Below, in pieces: positions 16,809 through 26,035 of a stretch of DNA of 64,000 nucleotides. Origin of the DNA: Niameybacter massiliensis (GTDB lineage Bacteria > Bacillota > Clostridia > Lachnospirales > Cellulosilyticaceae); assembly GCF_001282685.1 (NCBI RefSeq), contig NZ_LN875035.1:1970001-2034000 (forward strand), given 5' to 3'. Under the pieces are notes generated by a model. That model was not told where the DNA came from. It did not search any database and saw only the letters and a program-made list of their open reading frames with translations. The translations under genes were made by a program, and so were the position numbers. Position 1 is the first letter of the stretch. The number at the start of each line of letters is the position of its first letter.

Positions 16809-16825
16809 AAATCTCAGTCTATCTC

Positions 16826-17935
16826 TTAAAGTACATCCAATTCTTTTACAATCCATTCTAGACGATTTATAATATCTAATTTCTGTGTACATAATTTTTC
16901 GCACTTACCACATTTAATACAGTCTTTAGCACCTGGCATATCTGATTTAATCACACCCCAGTTTTTGTTATCTTGGTATTTTGCACGTGCTTCATCTAAT
17001 CCTTTTAAAATATAGCTATTATAGATCTCCATATAGACAGGAATATTAATACCTTTTGGGCAGTGTTTACAGTATTGACAAGTTGTACAAAAACCGTTCA
17101 TTTCTTCTCTTAACTGTCCCTTTATAGCATCTATTTGATCCTTCCCAAAGACTTCCACCTTTTGCATGGCTTCAATATTATGCTTCACTTCTTCTTTACT
17201 ACCCATACCAGAAAGAACAACTGAAATACTCTCATGAGCTGCATTAAATCTAAGCGCTGCTTGAATAGTTGATTCACTTACATCTTGTTTAAGGAAAGAG
17301 AAATAATCTTGGTTTTGTGGAATTAATCCTCCCCCTAAAGGATTCATTGTCACTACACCGAGACCATGTTTATAAGCTGCTTCTATCCCTTCTTGACGAT
17401 AAGGGAAATTAACTGCATTATACCCAAGTGTCACACCTTCAAAAAGTCCATCTTCAACCATCATGCGTATTTCTTCCCCACTAGCATGAGTTGAGAAAAC
17501 TAAGTGCTCAATAAGTCCTTCTTCTTTTGCCTTTAATGCTCCCCAATAAGGTCCATCCTTTGCTATGACACGTTTATATTGTTCATAAGTTAAAATACAC
17601 CACATATTATAGAAGTTAATCTTTTCAAGTCCCATACGTTTTAGTGAGGTTTCTAATCGACGTCTTACATCATCAGCTGTAGGATCTGAGCCAATACTAC
17701 TTTTTGTAGACACATAAAAATCTTTAGGCATCGCTTTAAAGGCTTCACCAAAAATAATTTCACTTCGATCCTGACAATAATTAGGTGCTGTATCAAAATA
17801 ATTGATACCAAGCTCATTGGCATAACGTACAATTTCAGCACCTTCTTCTATAGAACAATCATCTCTAAAACGCATGCCTCCAAAGCCTATTGCTGATACC
17901 ATTTTTCCCGTTTTCCCATAAGGTTTATAAATCAT
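16826..17935 (-). CDS. Aldo/keto reductase with a ferredoxin-like 4Fe-4S domain
   Basis: 369 residues. The AKR barrel starts with YKPYGKTGKMVSAIGFGGMRF and holds the catalytic-Tyr segment FDTAPNY near residue 53. After about residue 280 a cysteine-rich tail follows: CTTCQYCKHCP near 290 and CIKCGKCEKLC near 345, two clusters expected to bind 4Fe-4S centres. This iron-sulfur AKR class is common in anaerobes; the natural substrate is unknown. It is a single-gene unit with a GGGG site 7 bases before ATG. Confidence 0.9.
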   Translation of the reverse strand: MIYKPYGKTGKMVSAIGFGGMRFRDDCSIEEGAEIVRYANELGINYFDTAPNYCQDRSEIIFGEAFKAMPKDFYVSTKSSIGSDPTADDVRRRLETSLKRMGLEKINFYNMWCILTYEQYKRVIAKDGPYWGALKAKEEGLIEHLVFSTHASGEEIRMMVEDGLFEGVTLGYNAVNFPYRQEGIEAAYKHGLGVVTMNPLGGGLIPQNQDYFSFLKQDVSESTIQAALRFNAAHESISVVLSGMGSKEEVKHNIEAMQKVEVFGKDQIDAIKGQLREEMNGFCTTCQYCKHCPKGINIPVYMEIYNSYILKGLDEARAKYQDNKNWGVIKSDMPGAKDCIKCGKCEKLCTQKLDIINRLEWIVKELDVL

Positions 17936-18142
17936 ATTGAGTCCCCTTCTCTATTCTATAGTTTAAAATATTATATTCTATATTATAAAATACATTTTAA
18001 TCCTTGTATATGTTTATATCATATTCCTCTCCTATACTCATACATTTAATCCAATCAATTATTATAGGCCTAAAAATAATCTAAAAACATAGTTAATTAT
18101 TATTTAATCACTTATAAAAAGATATTCTGTAAAAAAATAAAA

Positions 18143-18178
18143 AAATCGCTACATAATCTAAATTGATAGTAGCGATTT
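18143..18178 (-). terminator. Terminator of the nrdD-nrdG-dut cluster
   Basis: A 10-base inverted repeat, AAATCGCTAC with its complement, and a long T run on the minus strand, 24 bases beyond the dut stop. Confidence 0.85.
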
Positions 18179-18201
18179 CTATTTTATATTAAGTCTTTAT
18201 A

Positions 18202-18702
18202 TTATTTACCGGATGAACCTAACATGCCTGTTCCACGTTCAGATTCAAATTTAAGAAGTTCTTCATAGCTAATCTCTTCTGTTCTAAGCTTTGGTACTTC
18301 TACTAAAATACATTGGCTCATTCCTTTTTCATAAGGATAGATAATCGCATCTTTAAAGGTTTCTTGATCCCCCTCATACCCTTCTTTAAGGATTACAACG
18401 GGTACTGGATTATGGTTAGTGAGTGGTACAAACCATTCTCCTCTATAACCTGAGTCAATAACGCCTGCGCGTTGTCCTATTCCTTTGCTCCCATTAGAAC
18501 CACGTTCTTTTAAGATAGCTACATAATCTGCTGAAAAAGCTGATGCCAAGCCTGTTGGGATCATTTTTGTTTCATGTGGTTCAATAATCATATAGTCTTC
18601 TTCAAAACATGCATAGATATCAAATGCACCATCTTCTTCTCGTTTTGTTGGGATAATAGCTTGTTCTTTCACTTTTGCAAAATAAATAATACGGTTATTC
18701 AT
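18202..18702 (-). CDS. dut: dUTPase (dUTP diphosphatase)
   Basis: 166 residues with all five motifs of trimeric dUTPases: AFDIYA (motif 1), LKERGSNGSKGI (2), AGVIDSGYRGEW (3, with the catalytic Asp and Tyr), KGMSQCIL (4) and the C-terminal glycine-rich arm RGTGMLGSSGK (5). The enzyme hydrolyses dUTP to dUMP, keeping uracil out of DNA and feeding dTMP synthesis. The motif 3-4 loop is a little longer than usual. It is the last gene of a deoxynucleotide cluster with nrdD and nrdG, 36 bases after nrdG. Confidence 0.9.
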   Translation of the reverse strand: MNNRIIYFAKVKEQAIIPTKREEDGAFDIYACFEEDYMIIEPHETKMIPTGLASAFSADYVAILKERGSNGSKGIGQRAGVIDSGYRGEWFVPLTNHNPVPVVILKEGYEGDQETFKDAIIYPYEKGMSQCILVEVPKLRTEEISYEELLKFESERGTGMLGSSGK

Positions 18703-18738
18703 CTATCTTCTCCACCTGCTTCTTTCTTTTGTGTCTTT

Positions 18739-19242
18739 CTATTCTATGTCTAAAAGTACCTTTTTTCCTTGTACTAATGAAGCCTTTACATCAATAATTG
18801 TCTGATTACTACTTCCTCTAAACTTAAGTTTAATATCCTTCAAGCTTTCAATAAAAGGTCCATCCACAAGTACATCGCACCATTCTAAGAGTCGACGTTT
18901 CTTTTCATCCTTTAAAATAGCTTCAAAAGTATAACCTGAATACACCCAAATAGTTTGATTGGTTTCTGTTTTGATACGCTTAAAAAGGTTATATAAATCT
19001 TCATCCTGTGTTTGTTCCATAGGCTCACCACCTAAGATTGTTACACCATGAACATTTGCATCTTTTACATAGCTCATAAAAGTGTCTTCTGCTGTTTGAT
19101 CCCAAATCTTACCATAGTCAAAAGCTTGATAATCTTGGTTAAAGCAATTCGGACATCTATGGGTACAACCTGATACAAACAACGTTGTACGTATTCCTAT
19201 GCCATTGGCAATATCAAATTTACGCATTTGAGCATAATGCAT
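18739..19242 (-). CDS. nrdG: Anaerobic ribonucleotide reductase activating protein
   Basis: A 167-residue radical SAM protein. The CTHRCPNCFN segment near residue 27 is the 4Fe-4S-binding CxxxCxxC motif, and TILGGEPMEQ is the SAM-binding GGE motif. NrdG makes the glycyl radical on NrdD. The ATG at 19242 is used because GAGG lies 8 bases upstream; a GTG three codons earlier overlaps that site. It follows nrdD after 86 bases that contain a hairpin. Confidence 0.93.
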   Translation of the reverse strand: MHYAQMRKFDIANGIGIRTTLFVSGCTHRCPNCFNQDYQAFDYGKIWDQTAEDTFMSYVKDANVHGVTILGGEPMEQTQDEDLYNLFKRIKTETNQTIWVYSGYTFEAILKDEKKRRLLEWCDVLVDGPFIESLKDIKLKFRGSSNQTIIDVKASLVQGKKVLLDIE

Positions 19243-19272
19243 AACAGACACCTCACTTTATATTTTATGAAT

Positions 19273-19299
19273 GAAAGGCCTAGAAACTCTAGGCCTTTC
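19273..19299 (-). other. Hairpin between nrdD and nrdG
   Basis: A perfect 12-base inverted repeat (GAAAGGCCTAGA) with a 3-base loop. No T run follows on the minus strand, so it may set differential mRNA stability or partial attenuation rather than full termination. Confidence 0.6.
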
Positions 19300-19328
19300 T
19301 CCTATCTTATAAGGTGTGTACTTATCGA

Positions 19329-21449
19329 TTATAAGTGAAGTACACGACTTTTTATTTCTTGCGTTTTACCTTTATTCCAATAATTATCTCCAAGATACCC
19401 ACAGGTTCTACGAATAACATTCATCTTGTTTTGATCTTTATTGTGACAACTTGGACATTCCCATTCTAAATCATCATTTATTGTAATTTCACCTTCGAAA
19501 CCACATACATGACAACAGTCTGACTTTGTATTAAATTCAGCATATTGAATGTTATGATAAATATAAGTTACGAGTTGTCTTAAGGCCTCTAAGTTATGAT
19601 TCATATTAGGGATTTCAATATATGAAATACATCCACCAGTTGAAATAGGTTGGAATTGACTTTCAAACTTTAATTTGCTGAAAGCATCAATATTTTCTCT
19701 TACATCCACATGGTAACTATTTGTATAGTAACCTTTATCTGTAATATCTTCAATTTCACCAAATTTTGCTTTATCAATACGTGCAAAACGATAACATAAA
19801 GATTCTGCTGGACTTCCGTATAAACCAAATCCAAGTCCTGTCTCATCTTTCCAACGTTTCGTTGTATCATTTAATTTATGCATTACTTCTAGTGCAAAGG
19901 CTTCACCTTCTGGCTCAATATGAGAGACACCTTTCATTAGTTTTGTTAGCTCATAAAGACCTATGTAGCCTAAAGAAATGGTTGAATAGCCATCCATTAA
20001 AAGTGGGTCAATGACTTCTCCTTGTTCAAGTCGTGCAATGGCACCATGTTGCCAGTGGATTGGAGATGCATCTGATAATGTACCTTTTAAAGCATTGTGT
20101 CTACACATAAGTGCTTCAAAACATAAATCTAAGCGATTTTCCAGTAGCTGCCAGAATTTATCCATATCTCCATCTGCAACAATACCAATTTGTGGTAAAT
20201 TTAAGCTTACAACTCCTTGGTTGAATCTACCTTCAAATTTATATTCTCCTTCACTATCTTTCCATGGTGAAAGGAAGCTTCTACATCCCATACATGAGAA
20301 AACATTACCTTCGTAAATCTTACTCATTTCTTTGGCTGAGATATAATCTGGATATAAACGTTTTGCACTACATTTAACAGCTGTCTCTGTTACATAATCA
20401 TATTTACCACCTTCAAGGTCATTATGCTCATGAAGCACGTAGATTAATTTTGGGAAAGCTGGTGTTGTATAAATACCTTTTTCGTTTTTGATACCTTGTA
20501 AACGTTGCTTTAAGATTTCTTCTACAATTAGGGCAACTTCATCTACATAAGGATCTTCTTCTTCAATATTTAAGAATAATGTTACAAATGGACTCTGACC
20601 ATTTGTGGTCATTAATGTATTGATTTGGTATTGGATAGTTTGAACACCTGATTCAAGCTCTTTTCTTGTTAAGCGCATCACTGCATCTTCAAGCTGTTTT
20701 GGGTCTTCAATTGTTCCTTCAAGTAGTCTGTAGTACTTATCTTTACTACGTCTTAGGTATTTACCTAGATGTCTGACATCTACAGATTGTCCACCATATT
20801 GACTGCTTGCAACTTGTGCAATAATCTGTGTCATAACAGTACATGCAACTTGGAAGCTTTTTGGACTTTCAATCATACGTTTATTAATCACTGTACCATT
20901 ATCTAACATATCTTTGATGTTGATTAGACAACAGTTAAAGATTGATTGCATGAAATAGTCCATGTCATGGAAATGGAGAACCCCTTCATCATGAGCTTGT
21001 ACAATACGTGCTGGTAATTTTTTTCTTCTTGAAATATCTTTTGATACTTCCCCTGCGATAAGGTCACGTTGTGTCGAAGCCATCATGGCATTCTTATTAG
21101 AATTTTCATTCATGACTTCTTCATTCGTTAAGTTAATGAGACCCATAATACTTTGGTCTGTTGTATTGGTTTCGCGCTTAAAGGATTGTATTGCACGGTA
21201 ACTTTCATAAGCTTTTGCAGTTAATTCATGACCATTTTCAATAAGTTTCAAATAAACATACGTTTCTATTTGAAAAATTGTAGGTTTCACTTGTGACTTA
21301 GCAAAAAAGCTTTCAATTTCATCGGCAATCTTTTTGGCAATCTTTTCGTCTACAATACCACTTCCATACTTCATCGCTTTCATAATGGCATTGTAAATTT
21401 TTGTCTCGTCAAATTGGACTTCTTGTCCGTCTCGCTTAATAACTTGCAT
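19329..21449 (-). CDS. nrdD: Anaerobic ribonucleoside-triphosphate reductase
   Basis: A 706-residue oxygen-sensitive class III ribonucleotide reductase. Residues 1-90 are an ATP-cone allosteric domain (VIKRDGQEVQFDETKI). The barrel carries CMGCRSFLSPW near residue 388 with active-site cysteines. A zinc site follows (CCHVCGFEGE ... CPSCHNKD), and RRTCGYLGD near the C-terminus holds the glycyl radical. It reduces NTPs to dNTPs under anaerobic conditions. The ATG at 21449 has GGGAG 6 bases upstream; a GTG five codons earlier lies inside that site. Operon partners are nrdG and dut. Confidence 0.95.
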   Translation of the reverse strand: MQVIKRDGQEVQFDETKIYNAIMKAMKYGSGIVDEKIAKKIADEIESFFAKSQVKPTIFQIETYVYLKLIENGHELTAKAYESYRAIQSFKRETNTTDQSIMGLINLTNEEVMNENSNKNAMMASTQRDLIAGEVSKDISRRKKLPARIVQAHDEGVLHFHDMDYFMQSIFNCCLINIKDMLDNGTVINKRMIESPKSFQVACTVMTQIIAQVASSQYGGQSVDVRHLGKYLRRSKDKYYRLLEGTIEDPKQLEDAVMRLTRKELESGVQTIQYQINTLMTTNGQSPFVTLFLNIEEEDPYVDEVALIVEEILKQRLQGIKNEKGIYTTPAFPKLIYVLHEHNDLEGGKYDYVTETAVKCSAKRLYPDYISAKEMSKIYEGNVFSCMGCRSFLSPWKDSEGEYKFEGRFNQGVVSLNLPQIGIVADGDMDKFWQLLENRLDLCFEALMCRHNALKGTLSDASPIHWQHGAIARLEQGEVIDPLLMDGYSTISLGYIGLYELTKLMKGVSHIEPEGEAFALEVMHKLNDTTKRWKDETGLGFGLYGSPAESLCYRFARIDKAKFGEIEDITDKGYYTNSYHVDVRENIDAFSKLKFESQFQPISTGGCISYIEIPNMNHNLEALRQLVTYIYHNIQYAEFNTKSDCCHVCGFEGEITINDDLEWECPSCHNKDQNKMNVIRRTCGYLGDNYWNKGKTQEIKSRVLHL

Positions 21450-21645
21450 AAACCTCTCCCTCACAATCCCTTATAATATATAGGATTTAATATTAAACCC
21501 CAGTAAAATTCTAGCGTCTTATATAATGTCATTCTTAATTAATATTTATTCTTATATATGGATGACTGCTTAAAAAATATATCATTTTTGAGACGGTTTG
21601 TCTAATCCTTTTCTTTCCAAAATTTCCTAAAAAACTACATTGAAA

Positions 21646-21683
21646 AAGCCGAAACATTTGCCATTCTTAGGATGTTTCGGCTT
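21646..21683 (-). terminator. Terminator of mgsA
   Basis: A 12-base perfect inverted repeat (AAGCCGAAACAT) with a 14-base loop and a T run, 25 bases beyond the mgsA stop. Confidence 0.85.
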
Positions 21684-21707
21684 AAAAATTTTTTTAATAT
21701 TTTTGTC

Positions 21708-22208
21708 TTAAACCATTGGTTGATTATTGTCAAAAGCTTCTGTACGACTATGAATTCTCTTTGTATAATCAATGATTTTACGATTATATTCTTGTTCCAT
21801 AAGTGGTGATGTTAATAAGAAATCTGCTGTAGATTGGTTTGTTGCTACAGGGATATCATAAAGGGCTGCAATACGAAGTAATGCTTTTACATCCGGATCA
21901 TGTGGTTGTGATGAAAGTGGATCCCAGAAGAAGATCATAAAATCAATAGCACCTTCTACAATACGTGCTCCAATTTGTTGGTCCCCACCAAGTGGTCCAC
22001 TATTAAAAGCTGTAATTGGAAGTTCTGTTTCATTTGCTAAAAGTTTAGCTGTTGTACCTGTTCCACATAAGAAATGTTTTGAAAGTTTATCTTTATTTAC
22101 TTTTACCCACTCGATAATATCTCTTTTACGGCCATCATGTGCCACAAGTGCAATACGTTTTTGTTTGTTCATAGGCACAATGGTAAAGTCATTTGGTTGA
22201 TTTGACAT
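21708..22208 (-). CDS. mgsA: Methylglyoxal synthase
   Basis: 166 residues. Diagnostic stretches are ALVAHDGRK, LCGTGTTAKLL, SGPLGGDQQIGA with the catalytic Asp region, and DPLSSQPHDPDVKALLR. The enzyme converts dihydroxyacetone phosphate to methylglyoxal and phosphate, a bypass that relieves sugar-phosphate build-up. The N-terminus is about ten residues longer than in many homologues. An AGGAGG site precedes the ATG by 5 bases. It lies 58 bases after the helicase gene and may share its transcript. Confidence 0.95.
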   Translation of the reverse strand: MSNQPNDFTIVPMNKQKRIALVAHDGRKRDIIEWVKVNKDKLSKHFLCGTGTTAKLLANETELPITAFNSGPLGGDQQIGARIVEGAIDFMIFFWDPLSSQPHDPDVKALLRIAALYDIPVATNQSTADFLLTSPLMEQEYNRKIIDYTKRIHSRTEAFDNNQPMV

Positions 22209-22266
22209 ATATTCCTCCTAAGTCATTTTATTCTTTTTCTGTCTTCACTTGTATTATAAAGCATAC

Positions 22267-24738
22267 CTAATGGTCTTGCCTATACTTTTTGAACTCTTCT
22301 TCAATTTCTTCAATTAGAAAACTCATAGGTTTGCTATTATTATAACTTAAATAAAGCTTTTTACGTGCTCTTGTCATCCCTACATAAAACAGTCTTTTTT
22401 CTTCTTCTACATAACCTTCTTGTACACTTCTTGAAGATGGGAACACCCCTTCATTACACCCTGCCATAAAGACATAGTCAAACTCTAACCCTTTGGCTTG
22501 ATGCATAGTCATAACAGGGACCTTGCCTTTAAATAGTGCACTCTGCTCCACTTCACTCGCATGTAAAGCCGAAAAAGCTAATAATTTCATGCGATTATCT
22601 TCTACACAGAAATCCTCTTGATAAAGTGCTTCAGACATTTTATAGAAATCGCGTAAGTTTGCTAATGCCTCATCATTATAATGTGTCTTATAGCCACAAC
22701 TATTCATTAAATACGAAATTGCTTCAAAGGTTTTACGCTTTTTAACTTCACCAATTATATTTTGAATCTGCTTTTTATAATTGGCTACATAAGGATAATA
22801 GGCCTCTAATTGACTATAGCGTACCTTCTGTGTTTTGATTAATTTTTCTATAAAGTGTGTTAACACCTCACTGGTTGCTAAAATATCTTGCAATGCATTA
22901 TGATTTGGCTTTGCCTTTGTCTCAATAAGTTTGGAAAGGGTTTCTAACTTATGATTTGGAAGTTTAGGATACATTTTGTGGGCTAAATCCAGGGTATCGT
23001 ATACCTCTAAATGTTCAATCACTGGCTGTTTATACCTCGCACACATACTTTCAATAATGGATAAGTCATATTTTACATTATGGCCTACTACAACTTTTCC
23101 TTCTACGAATTCTCGAAGGAGTCCTAAAGCGCATTTAATCTCCATTCCCTCTGCATCTAACTGTTCATCACTAAAACCATGAACAAAGAAAGAGTCACCT
23201 ACTGACTTCGTTGGCTTCACCAACACATCTAGCTGCTCCTTGACACCATCTTTCCCATAGCAAATAGCCGCAATTTGGATAATGTCATCGGTTGTTGTAT
23301 CAAGTCCCGTACTCTCTACATCTAGTACAACCACTTTATTATTTTCAAAACCTTTAATGAGCGCATAATAAGGATCATTATTCTCCGCTAAAAACCAATC
23401 ATGTAATGACATATAAGCTGATTTTGTTTTCTTAAGCTCCTTAATGAGCCAGTCCTCCATATGTATCACTTGATGCTTGATGACTTTCTCAAGGGCATAA
23501 CTATTTCTTTGATTCACTGTATAATTAAATACAGCAAGTAGATCCTTGACCTCTGGTCTGCGCATCAGCCTGATATCTTCAACCTTAATACAAGGAATCC
23601 CCCTTTGCTCTAAATAACGGTATACATCTTTAGCAAGTCCATTGGTTCTTGTTAAAATAGCAACTTCTTTTTCTCCGCCTGTATAGTGTTGCTTAAGAGA
23701 CTGCGTAATAAGTTCCATCTCACGCGTCTTGGTTCGTCCACAAAAGACTTCAATAGGTTCTCCTATCTCCTTCACACTTGGCATAGAAAGGGTTGGATAG
23801 AGGTTACTATTGCGAATAAAGCCATTAGCTGCTTTTAAAAGAAGCTGTGTACTGCGATAATTCGTTTCAAGAGATATTTCTATAGGTTTAAAATTATTTT
23901 TATAATCTTCAATCATTTTATACGGGGCTGAACCACGCCATTCGTAAATAGTTTGATTAAAATCCCCATACAAAGCCACATGATTCTCTTGTGCTAAAAT
24001 TTTAATAATATTATACTCGCGAATACTCGTATCTTGCATTTCATCCACTTGAATATAAGGATAACGCTTTTGCCACTTCGTCCGGATATCTGAGTCTTCT
24101 AAGAGATACGTCGCTTCTAAAATTAAGTCTGTAAAATCCACACAGTTATTATCTCTTAAATATCGCTCATAATTGCCTAATAGTTTCAAGCCATATTGAC
24201 GTATAAAAGGATCTCTTGGCTTATGAATAGCAATGTAGTCCTTCACTACATAAGCATCCTCATGACGATGTGCTGGTTCTACCTGTAACCTGTGCTTTTT
24301 CACATTTTCAAGAAAAGTGGTCAATGTATTAACTTTTTTCCATTCTTCCGTTGTGAGGGCAAATACGATACGCCTAATGATGTCTTCCGTATCACTTTCA
24401 TCAATAATGGTACATGGAAAAGCAAATCTAGCATTTTGTTTTTCTTGGTTGATCAAATAGTAGCAGAAGGAATGAAAGGTCTTAATCGTAAGTTGTCTAC
24501 TACTTGCCTTATCATAAAGTGAAATACGCTGCTCCATTTCTTTTGCTGCTTTATTGGTAAAGGTAAGACACAAAATAGATGAAGGTGCTACACCCTGTTG
24601 CAATAAATAGGCTGTACGCATGGCAATGACTTTTGTTTTACCTGTACCAGCAGGTGCCAGTACTAATAAGGCATCTTTTATATTTTGCACAACCTTCTGT
24701 TGGGTATCATTAAGTGTTTTCCAATCTGCTTCAAACAT
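22267..24738 (-). CDS. UvrD/PcrA-like helicase with an inserted DnaQ-type exonuclease domain
   Basis: 823 residues. Superfamily 1 helicase motifs: Walker A APAGTGKT (about 28-35), VDEMQD (about 231-236), GDFNQTIYEWRG (about 258-269), LETNYRST (about 290-297), MTMHQAKGLEFDYV (about 743-756) and VGMTRARKKLYL (about 786-797). Between motifs IV and V, residues about 467-632 form a complete DEDDh exonuclease: LDVESTGL (ExoI), GHNVKYDLSII (ExoII) and HNALQD (ExoIII). The product probably unwinds DNA and trims 3' ends in repair. The start at 24738 is chosen because AAAGGAGG lies 7 bases upstream; an open frame continues 29 codons further without such a site. Divergent from the methyltransferase gene. 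Confidence 0.9.
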   Translation of the reverse strand: MFEADWKTLNDTQQKVVQNIKDALLVLAPAGTGKTKVIAMRTAYLLQQGVAPSSILCLTFTNKAAKEMEQRISLYDKASSRQLTIKTFHSFCYYLINQEKQNARFAFPCTIIDESDTEDIIRRIVFALTTEEWKKVNTLTTFLENVKKHRLQVEPAHRHEDAYVVKDYIAIHKPRDPFIRQYGLKLLGNYERYLRDNNCVDFTDLILEATYLLEDSDIRTKWQKRYPYIQVDEMQDTSIREYNIIKILAQENHVALYGDFNQTIYEWRGSAPYKMIEDYKNNFKPIEISLETNYRSTQLLLKAANGFIRNSNLYPTLSMPSVKEIGEPIEVFCGRTKTREMELITQSLKQHYTGGEKEVAILTRTNGLAKDVYRYLEQRGIPCIKVEDIRLMRRPEVKDLLAVFNYTVNQRNSYALEKVIKHQVIHMEDWLIKELKKTKSAYMSLHDWFLAENNDPYYALIKGFENNKVVVLDVESTGLDTTTDDIIQIAAICYGKDGVKEQLDVLVKPTKSVGDSFFVHGFSDEQLDAEGMEIKCALGLLREFVEGKVVVGHNVKYDLSIIESMCARYKQPVIEHLEVYDTLDLAHKMYPKLPNHKLETLSKLIETKAKPNHNALQDILATSEVLTHFIEKLIKTQKVRYSQLEAYYPYVANYKKQIQNIIGEVKKRKTFEAISYLMNSCGYKTHYNDEALANLRDFYKMSEALYQEDFCVEDNRMKLLAFSALHASEVEQSALFKGKVPVMTMHQAKGLEFDYVFMAGCNEGVFPSSRSVQEGYVEEEKRLFYVGMTRARKKLYLSYNNSKPMSFLIEEIEEEFKKYRQDH

Positions 24739-24866
24739 GTTTGGCCTCCTTTCTTGTACCCTTATTATAGAGCCATTTTCCTTTAAAGTATAGTCTAGGT
24801 AGCGTTGCATCCATGCCTTTTTCATAGTATCATAGGAGTACTTAAACGAAGGAGCGATTTATACAA

Positions 24867-26015
24867 ATGGAAAAAGTGATTCAGTTAATTGAAACGTCCT
24901 TACAAGAAGGACACTTTATAGATGCCATCTGGAGTAATCCACGTGTGAAACAAGACCAATATGAAAAAGTTACAGCTAAGTTGATTGAACTTAAAGGTAC
25001 TATCCTTGTTCAGTGTACCCTTTATAAACAAAATAAAGCCTACCACGAAAATGTAAGCTTTGATCAAATGGGTGATTTTGTTCGTACGAACTGTAACCAT
25101 TTCAAACAAATTCAACTTTATACAGCGACTGCAGATTATCAAGCCTTAGTGAATAAAAAAGGCGAAGCCAACATGAAGCGTAAAGCACCAACAAAACAGC
25201 AAATCGCTACCCTTTCTCATAACCGTCAAAAGCAGTATATCTTAAATACAGATTCCTCTAAAGGATTCTTAATGAAACTGGGTCTAATGAGTGAAGATGG
25301 GCAAATTAAACCTTCTAAATACGATAAATATAAACAAATCAATAAGTACTTAGAAACGATTGAAGCCGTAATGCCAAGCCTGGCACAAGACTTTATCCGT
25401 ATTATTGACTTTGGATGTGGAAAATCTTATTTAACTTTTGCAATGTATCACTATCTTACAGAAATTCAAAATAAACAAGTTGAAATTGTTGGTTTAGACT
25501 TAAAAGAAGATGTCATTGCTTTTTGTAACAAACTTGCAGAAGATTTAGGTTATGAACATCTCAAATTCCAAGTAGGTGACATTGGAAAATATACTACAAA
25601 CCAAGCGATTGATATGGTTGTTTCCCTTCATGCTTGCAATACTGCAACAGATGCTGCCCTTGCAAAAGCTGTTGGTTGGGATGCCAAAGTCATTTTAGCT
25701 GTACCTTGTTGTCATCATGAGTGTTATACTCAAATCCATACACCATTACTTGACCCTATCTTAAATCATGGCATCTTAAAAGAAAAAATTGCCTCTTTCA
25801 TTACAGATGGCATGCGTTCACTTTATTTAGAAGGTATGGGCTACAAAGTTAATGTAATGGAATTTATCGATATGCAACATACACCTAAAAATATCCTCAT
25901 CAAAGCGATTAAATCTAATACTGCTAACCCTAAAGCACTTGAAACTTATCATGCATTAAGCGAAGGTATGCATCTTGATTTAACCCTCCCACACTTAATT
26001 GACAAGAATCATTAA
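24867..26015 (+). CDS. Class I SAM-dependent methyltransferase (Methyltransf_32-like)
   Basis: 382 residues. The SAM-binding motif IIDFGCGKSYLTFAMYHYL lies near residue 185, followed by a VGLDLKEDVI acidic loop, VVSLHACNTATDAAL and VPCCHHECY near residue 285. The DFGCGKS, LHACxxxTDxxL and PCCHxE pattern marks the Methyltransf_32 group, thought to act on RNA or protein; the target here is unknown. The first 150 residues form a separate domain that may bind the substrate. An AAGGAG site lies 12 bases before the ATG, a rather wide spacing. Probably co-transcribed with the next gene. Confidence 0.85.
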   Translation: MEKVIQLIETSLQEGHFIDAIWSNPRVKQDQYEKVTAKLIELKGTILVQCTLYKQNKAYHENVSFDQMGDFVRTNCNHFKQIQLYTATADYQALVNKKGEANMKRKAPTKQQIATLSHNRQKQYILNTDSSKGFLMKLGLMSEDGQIKPSKYDKYKQINKYLETIEAVMPSLAQDFIRIIDFGCGKSYLTFAMYHYLTEIQNKQVEIVGLDLKEDVIAFCNKLAEDLGYEHLKFQVGDIGKYTTNQAIDMVVSLHACNTATDAALAKAVGWDAKVILAVPCCHHECYTQIHTPLLDPILNHGILKEKIASFITDGMRSLYLEGMGYKVNVMEFIDMQHTPKNILIKAIKSNTANPKALETYHALSEGMHLDLTLPHLIDKNH

Positions 26016-26035
26016 TTTTGAAAGGTATGATAAAG

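Noticed and set aside
21450-21600. NrdR boxes upstream of nrdD
   Set aside because: AT-rich near-palindromes are present, but no pair with the expected sequence and spacing could be made out by eye.
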